DNA of 64,000 nucleotides from Notospermus geniculatus (lineage: Eukaryota > Nemertea > Pilidiophora > Heteronemertea > Lineidae). Position 1 is the first letter of the stretch; the number at the start of each line of letters is the position of its first letter. This document shows positions 59,466 through 64,000 of the stretch, one piece after another. The notes beneath the pieces are model-generated. The model saw nothing but the letters and a program-made list of their open reading frames with translations. It ran no database searches and was not told the DNA's origin. The DNA lies in NCBI GenBank assembly GCA_002633025.1, contig NMRB01000093.1, positions 138,575 through 202,574 of the forward strand, read 5' to 3'. Made by a program: the position numbers and the translations under genes.

Positions 59466-59641
59466 CAGGCGCGGATCCAGGGGGGAGCACACCCGGCCCG
59501 TGCCCCCTCTATTTTGTGGAAAATCTTAAAAATTGACCGGGAAATTTCGAAATTTTGTAAAGATGTTAAAATTTGACCGAGGTTTTCCAGGATGTGGGTG
59601 GGCTGTGCCCCCTCTTTCCCATGATTCTGGATCCGCTCCTG
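59466..59641. mobile_element. hAT-like MITE with GGATCC ends, copy 3
   Basis: Begins CAGGCGCGGATCCAGG, ends CTGGATCCGCTCCTG; about 175 bases, same family as 33018. ACCCC is present on both flanks. Confidence 0.85.
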
Positions 59642-59842
59642 ACCCCTGCTGTGGGAGAATGCCCCAAAAGGGCAAAGATTCGTTCTTAAAAACTGAAAGC
59701 CTATTATCCCACAGTTGGCAAAACAATTAAGTAAATGTATGGCCTTTGGTGGCATGATAGGCCTACATCTATGACAAACATTCTGGTATCTGTTGCAGGC
59801 GCCATTCGGCCTCGAACAGCCCTGGAGACTTAAAAAAGTGGA

Positions 59843-60212
59843 GCAGCGTGGTCTAGTTGTTAGCGAGACGGACTCCAGATCAGAGGGTCCGGGGTTCGAT
59901 TCCCAGTCCTGACCAAGAAAAAACACACTCGCTTGTGACCTTGAGCAAGTCACTTTGCCTCACTTGCTTCACCCCACCCAGGTGAAAATGGGGTGCCTGG
60001 CTGGTTGTGATGGTCTATGTGAATGTTAGTCCAAGAGCACTGAAATCGGCTGCCGAGACTGAAATACTCCCCAGGGAGTGGAGAAATGAAATTGGAATGA
60101 ACAGACCTAGCTGGGGTAATAATGTGAAGCGCCCTTGACACTGCATTGCAGTGAAAGAACGCCATGGGCCTATAAAAAGCTCACATTATTTATTATTACA
60201 TTATAAAAATAA
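59843..60212 (+). mobile_element. Full-length tRNA-derived SINE
   Basis: A box GTGGTCTAGTTGTTAGCG at 59849 and B box GGGTTCGATTCCC at 59892. Central domain CTTGAGCAAGTCACTTTGCC and CACCCAGGTGAAAATGGGGT, a conserved SINE core of the Nin-DC type. Tail with ATTATTTATTATTACATTA. Open frames over it are artefacts. Confidence 0.88.
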
Positions 60213-60786
60213 TGGGTCATCTTTAGGCCTAATGTTATATCTGATCGATCATACTCCCCGAACGAGCTAAAATCCATCGGCCGTAGGCCATGAATACGAT
60301 CGCTCGAGGCTTTGCACCAAGTTTCCTATCTACGCAACGGATCAGCAATTACCACGTAACCTCCTATATCATGATAATGTAGTCATTATTTTCTTCTGAA
60401 AGCGTAAACTGTCTAGGTTCCGCTTGCATATGTTGCGTTTCTATTCGCCCATCGCATAAAAAGTCCTCGACACGTGCCTCAGAAGCTCATTCGTCACTTG
60501 TCGGTTCCTTTGATCTCGAAAGCCTCGACTATAATTAGCCATTTATATTAGAGGAATCACTATAACCTGCATATGAACTGGCTGACACGCGTAAATTGAA
60601 GCTGGCGAACCGCTGCAACAGTAAAAATTCCTACTAGTTAATGAGAAATATTAATGACGCGCGGCATCTTTGATGTGTGTGACGTCACGCGTTCGTTATC
60701 AGAGCACTGCTGCAATTAAATGAGGAATTGAACTACCAGCATCGGTATAATGGCCATGCCGGTCATTTTAGACGCGCGGATTATTT

Positions 60787-61020
60787 ANTGGACTAGTTTT
60801 CACATCAGTTCGCCTAACAATTATGAAACACACCGATCCTGTGCGATTTAAACGCCCGTCTTACTCTTGTAAATTCAGTATCAGGTGACGAAGTTTCAGG
60901 CGAATTGGACTAGTTTTCACATCAGTTCGCCTAACAATTATGAAACACACCGATCCTGTGCGATTTAAACGCCCGTCTTACTCTTGTAAATTCAGTATCA
61001 GGTGACAAAGTTTCAGGCGA
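60787..61020. repeat. Near-perfect two-copy tandem duplication, 117 bases
   Basis: Units 60787-60903 and 60904-61020 differ at about one or two positions plus an ambiguous base at 60788. It ends 165 bases before the first PEF1 exon seen. Each unit contains CAG|GTGACR, a possible splice donor. Confidence 0.95.
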
Positions 61021-61185
61021 ATTTTCCCCTCCAAAGCCGAAATGATTGCTGTGAAACGCATACGTAATTAGCAAGCTTCGCTGATTTGCCGCTACGCGGC
61101 GGTTGGTTTCCTTGCGTCAAGTGCTCTGTTGTTTCATGACATGGGCTAACAGATAAATGATTTGGTCCTTGTTTTTCTCTTGAAG

Positions 61186-61509
61186 AACCCAAGTGCACCA
61201 ATGCAAGGGGGTTATGGCCAATCAGTTGGTGCAGGTTACGGGGCCCCTCCTCCCCAACAAGGATACGGTGCACCTCCACCCCAGCAGAGATTCGGTGCAC
61301 CACCCCCACAGCAAGGATATGGGGCGCCTCCACCACAGCAAGGATACGGGGCACCTCCACCACGGCAAGGCTATGGGGCGCCTCCACCACAGCAAGGATA
61401 TGGGGCACCTCCACCAGCACAGTATCAGCCACCAGGACAGTTTGGTTATGCACCGCCAGGTCAAGCTGGACCTCCTGGAGTAGATCCAACACTTTGGGGT
61501 TGGTTTCAG
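61186..61509 (+). CDS. PEF1: PEF1 coding exon 1: Gly/Tyr/Pro repeat domain
   Basis: The exon probably starts after the acceptor CTCTTGAAG at 61185. The first ATG in frame is 61201 (MQGGYGQS), taken as the start; 61186-61200 is then 5'UTR. If an upstream coding exon exists, NPSAP would be translated too. Residues 12-74 are seven tandem nonapeptides of the form GYGAPPPQQ (one RFG variant). They are followed by a PPGQ-rich stretch and [10 protein letters not shown], the entry to EF1. The donor is CAG|GTAAAT after 61509, phase 0. This N-terminal domain is typical of peflin and binds no calcium. Confidence 0.92.
61234..61422 (+). repeat. Coding minisatellite: seven 27-base units in PEF1
   Basis: Seven in-frame units encode GYGAPPPQQ-type nonapeptides. 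Units differ mainly by synonymous third-position changes, so protein repeats are conserved while DNA has drifted. Confidence 0.93.
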
Positions 61510-61562
61510 GTAAATTCATCTCAGAAGAAATGACTCCATGACGACAACCTCCCAATGGACGA

Positions 61563-61788
61563 TATCACTCTCCAAAAGAGCGCAGCACCTTACGGGGTCA
61601 GCGTCATGACGTCCCGCATATCATTTCATGATGTCTTGAGGTGAGACGAAAAAAAATCAGATTGTTTCACGACGTCGTGATCGCTGAAACAACCAGATTT
61701 TTTTTCAAGTTGCGTCCTGGCATTCAGAAATGACGTGCAGGACATCATGTCGCTACCCCGTAAGGTGCTGCACTCTTTTGGAGTGATA
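61563..61788. mobile_element. Palindromic MITE in PEF1 intron 1
   Basis: Left arm TATCACTCTCCAAAAGAG then CGCAGCACCTTACGGGGT; the right arm contains ACCCCGTAAGGTGCTGC then ACTCTTTTGGAGTGATA, its inverted copy. The interior has a second fold (CAGATTGTTTC / GAAACAACCAGA). Confidence 0.9.
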
Positions 61789-62006
61789 GAGTCTATTGAT
61801 CGATTTTAACAAACCTGGGGGAAAATCAAACATTCAGTTCAGTTGGATATTCCATTCCGTTTATCCATTGCTATTCTCCATAACTGTTTATTTACACAAC
61901 AGTAGATTTGATTTCTTCAGGCAGACGGAAGCAAGAGAAAGATCCCGAGTAGTGGTGTACACATTGATAATCTGCTGATATAAATGGTCTGTAATGTTCG
62001 TTTCAG

Positions 62007-62134
62007 GCAGTTGACCAAGATAATAGTGGTAAAATCACGGCCATAGAACTTCAGCAGGCCTTACTCAATAACAACTGGAGTCACTTCAATCCTGAGACGT
62101 GTCGATTGTTGATTGGAATGTTTGACAAGGATCG
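62007..62134 (+). CDS. PEF1: PEF1 coding exon 2: EF-hand 1 and start of EF-hand 2
   Basis: Acceptor TTCGTTTCAG, donor ATCG|GTGAGT, phase 2. It encodes loop 1 [12 protein letters not shown] (residues 106-117), with acidic or polar ligands at positions 1, 3, 5 and 12, so canonical. The helix that follows contains [14 protein letters not shown], very like vertebrate peflin LVNCNWSSFNDETC. The exon ends in the first residues of loop 2. Confidence 0.95.
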
Positions 62135-62273
62135 GTGAGTACCGGGACAATAAGCTAGCGATAGAAAAAAACACCTAGAACACAAACTAGGCCTACTCTC
62201 ACTGAGTAAACAAACAAGAGATACTTCTCTATGACTTGACTCATCTGGTCAACAATGCTTTGATTAATTTCAG

Positions 62274-62348
62274 CTCCGGAACAATTGATATTTATGAGTT
62301 CCAGTCTTTATGGCAGTATATTCAGCAGTGGAAGTCCTGTTTTGAAGG
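62274..62348 (+). CDS. PEF1: PEF1 coding exon 3: EF-hand 2
   Basis: 75 bases between acceptor AATTTCAG and donor GAAGG|GTAAGT. It completes loop 2, DKDRSGTIDIYE (residues 143-154, canonical), and the helix LWQYIQQWKSCFE, which matches vertebrate LWKFIQQWKNLFQ, a signature of this family. Confidence 0.95.
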
Positions 62349-62571
62349 GTAAGTATGGCAGTTTCATTTGACTTCTCATTAGGCATGGTATAGGCAGTGA
62401 TTTGACTGAATCTGCATCCCAGACTGTGCCAAGTAGGCCTACATATGGATGAAAATTGATGACTTGTCTTTGGAGCATCGAAAGAAATTGTTCCTTTATC
62501 ATTTTACTATTTTAGGGAGCATTACTGGTGGTATATTTATGGTATAACATTGTATATTTCTGTCTGTCTAG

Positions 62572-62646
62572 GTTTGATACAGATCGGTCTGGTAATATAG
62601 ATGCTGGAGAACTGCACCAAGCCTTAACAACTTTTGGATACCGTTT
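62572..62646 (+). CDS. PEF1: PEF1 coding exon 4: EF-hand 3
   Basis: 75 bases between acceptor TCTGTCTAG and donor CGTTT|GTAAGT. It encodes loop 3, DTDRSGNIDAGE (residues 173-184, canonical), then LHQALTTFGYRL as in vertebrate peflin LQQALSQMGYNL. Confidence 0.95.
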
Positions 62647-62833
62647 GTAAGTATAATGTTTACTGAATGAAAAAGCTTTTCTCACTAGCCCTAGGCCTAC
62701 CCAGTATGTGTTGCTTTGAAAACATGCACTTTGTATTTTTAAATTCGGTTCTTGACCTTCTTGGTAAATCTGTGGATCTTTCTGTCACATGGGCCTTTGA
62801 TGTCCTGCATTTTTTGTCTTTCATTTTATACAG

Positions 62834-63002
62834 ATCGAGGCAATTCTGCGACATGGTTATCAGAACGTTTGATCGTCAGAGCTCGCGTACGATCAAATTT
62901 GATGACTTCATCCAGTGTTGCACGATGATAAAATCTCTGACGGACAAATTCAGACAGTTTGATAGAAACCAAAATGGAGTTGTCCAAATTCAATATGAAC
63001 AG
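62834..63002 (+). CDS. PEF1: PEF1 coding exon 5: EF-hands 4 and 5
   Basis: 169 bases between acceptor TTTATACAG and donor GAACAG|GTAAGT. Loop 4 (residues 209-220, DRQSSRTIKFDD) has lost acidic ligands at positions 3 and 9. Loop 5 (239-250, DRNQNGVVQIQY) lacks the position-12 glutamate. EF5 is the dimerisation hand in penta-EF proteins, so loss of calcium ligands there is expected. The conserved DDFIQCC corresponds to vertebrate DRFIQVC. Confidence 0.95.
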
Positions 63003-63052
63003 GTAAGTTAGTTTCACTGATTCATACTTTTCCAACGCCGTACGTTGTATGA

Positions 63053-63165
63053 CCATATGAAGGATTTTTTTTTGTATAAACGTATTTATTCATAATATAT
63101 ATGTTATGATGGGATCGAGAAACAGGCGAATCGCCTATCTAGTCTCTCTCCCATATGAAGGATTT
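63053..63165 (-). mobile_element. Truncated LINE 3' end with 15-bp target duplication
   Basis: CCATATGAAGGATTT occurs at 63053-63067 and 63151-63165. Between them are 83 bases that on the minus strand end in a poly-A tract after GAATAAATACG, i.e. a polyadenylation signal and tail. This is the signature of a 5'-truncated retroposon inserted by target-primed reverse transcription. In PEF1 intron 5. Confidence 0.85.
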
Positions 63166-63285
63166 GTTGTGGTCTAGTGATAAGACTGCTCCAAACCATC
63201 CCAGGTTTGAACTCGGGTACCAATATATCAATGTACCAGTAGCGATCACCAGGAATGGTGATTTTTTCATGATGTACCGGTAATA
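63166..63285 (+). mobile_element. tRNA-derived SINE fragment
   Basis: A box TGGTCTAGTGATAAG at 63170 and B box GGTTTGAACTC at 63204. It lies directly against the LINE fragment, in PEF1 intron 5. Confidence 0.65.
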
Positions 63286-63333
63286 AAAACTTTCCATTGA
63301 AAATGCAATATATTATTTATACCTCTCTTCCAG

Positions 63334-63375
63334 TTTCTTGAAATGGTGTTAGATAATACCCTGGCCGGCCTTTGA
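63334..63375 (+). CDS. PEF1: PEF1 coding exon 6: C-terminus and stop
   Basis: Acceptor CTCTTCCAG, then FLEMVLDNTLAGL and TGA at 63373-63375. Vertebrate peflin ends FVTMTASRML at the same place. The hydrophobic tail packs into the penta-EF dimer interface. Confidence 0.93.
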   Translation, partial: FLEMVLDNTLAGL

Positions 63376-64000
63376 TTTGGAAAATATGCAAAGAGCGTCA
63401 ACTCAGGTGCCGAAGAGACATTGGAATATAGTTGGCAGCTGAACTATAAATTCTGAGTATCTATAATTGACCTGATTGAGATGGAGATGAGAGGAGACTC
63501 TCTTGATTTCGTCTCTCTCAGGTCATGGCCGTGCATACTTCTGCAAAAGAAAAGATATGATATGAAACTGAAAGTTTTTTCCCTTGAGTATTTGTCCCGA
63601 GTCAGTATGATGAAAGAGTTTCATAGCAGCTTAATTCTTTATGTAAATTGGCAAATATTAGTACATGTATAGGAATATATACAGTGTATGTATGTATGTA
63701 AAATGGATGCTTCTTGTGTTTGTACTACATGTATTGATCGGTGATGCAGTGTGTGGTCATTCTGATATCAGTCTTGACATTCTGTGTGTCAATATCAATG
63801 CGACCTTGGGCCAAAATAACCCATGACGTTTACCAGTTTACAGAAGCCTTGTTTATATCAGCTATACTACCGGTAATTGGCTAGGTATGATCCAAGTAGC
63901 TAGTAGTCTCACTAATCTCTTAGTGAAGGATTTGTGTTTGGAGTTGGTTTTGTGTTTGAAGGGTGTTGGTCGTAGATGTTAACCAGGTGTCCAGTTGCCA
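63376..64000 (+). other. PEF1: PEF1 3' flank / 3'UTR
   Basis: Sequence after the PEF1 stop. No canonical AATAAA seen before the window end; a GTATGTATGTATGTA run near 63687. The mRNA end may lie beyond the window. Confidence 0.5.

Larger units (their letters stand above)
61201..63375 (+). other. PEF1: PEF1 (peflin) gene, complete coding region in six exons
   Basis: Peflin is a penta-EF-hand calcium-binding protein. In vertebrates it dimerises with ALG-2 (PDCD6), sits at ER exit sites and the cytosol, and serves as a calcium-dependent co-adaptor of the CUL3-KLHL12 ubiquitin ligase acting on COPII coats. Joined exons 61201-61509, 62007-62134, 62274-62348, 62572-62646, 62834-63002 and 63334-63375 give 265 residues, close to the vertebrate length of about 280. 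The Gly/Pro/Tyr-rich N-terminal repeat region followed by VDP..WGWFQ and five EF-hands separates PEF1 from ALG-2, sorcin and calpain small subunits. EF1-EF3 loops look able to bind calcium; EF4 and EF5 are degenerate. No canonical AATAAA was noticed between the stop and the window end, so the mRNA 3' end is undefined. Confidence 0.95.

Noticed and set aside
59366-59953. 195-codon minus-strand frame
   Set aside because: It runs through the antisense of a tRNA-derived SINE and a GGATCC-ended MITE; the translation is the typical antisense SINE product, not a gene.
60822-60885. Possible PEF1 first coding exon starting MKHTDPVRF
   Set aside because: Joining its CAG|GTGACG donor to the 61186 acceptor shifts the frame relative to NPSAPMQGG. 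At most it could be untranslated.
61013-61555. 180-codon minus-strand frame rich in VEAPHILAV-like repeats
   Set aside because: Antisense of the peflin 27-base coding repeats; the repeat structure explains the openness.
1-64000. CRISPR arrays, bacterial operons, riboswitches, phage genes
   Set aside because: Spliced genes, SINEs and MITEs show animal nuclear DNA. Tandem repeats here lack the regular unit/spacer pattern of CRISPR.

Overview
The window is animal nuclear DNA. It has spliced genes with GT-AG introns, very long introns, tRNA-derived SINEs and a dense population of short palindromic DNA transposons (MITEs). There are no bacterial operons, ribosome-binding sites or CRISPR arrays. 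Protein sequence and repeat types fit an invertebrate bilaterian, probably marine. I cannot decide between an invertebrate deuterostome and a lophotrochozoan from sequence alone. AT content looks near 60% over most of the window, with a CpG-richer stretch from about 55 to 61 kb.

Two genes can be supported. (1) Axin, the scaffold of the beta-catenin destruction complex, lies on the minus strand. I reconstructed four coding exons: 49144-48111 (start codon, tankyrase-binding motif, RGS domain), 35552-35412, 16154-16040 and 15523-15386 (GSK3-binding helix). Their splice phases fit together (2, 2, 0, 0). The introns between them are about 12.6 kb, 19.3 kb and 0.5 kb. The C-terminal part (beta-catenin-binding helix, DIX domain) was not found. 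It must lie in the 457-base gap at 14900-15356, left of position 1, or in exons I missed. (2) PEF1 (peflin), a penta-EF-hand calcium sensor, lies on the plus strand at 61201-63375. It has six coding exons and a complete 265-residue reading frame. The two genes point away from each other, so their promoters should lie in the roughly 12 kb between 49.1 and 61.2 kb.

Most of the rest is intron or intergenic DNA carrying repeats. These include piggyBac-like TTAA elements (35961, 40823), TA-flanked palindromic elements (23051, 39408), hAT-like elements with CAG...CTG ends (2604, 30110, 31838, 31973, 33018, 37053, 59466), nested palindromic elements (18071-18500, 23015-23300, 57221-58616), six SINE copies, a truncated LINE tail with a 15-bp target duplication in PEF1 intron 5, and several tandem duplications.

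The most interesting signal not explained by these features is an apparent excess of the TCF/LEF core heptamer ATCAAAG/CTTTGAT. I counted about 65 by eye, against roughly 12-13 expected from base composition. The copies are spread through and around Axin, a known feedback target of Wnt/TCF signalling in other animals, and they form local clusters. Other CAAAG heptamers also look common, so a composition-matched control is needed before this can be called Axin-specific.
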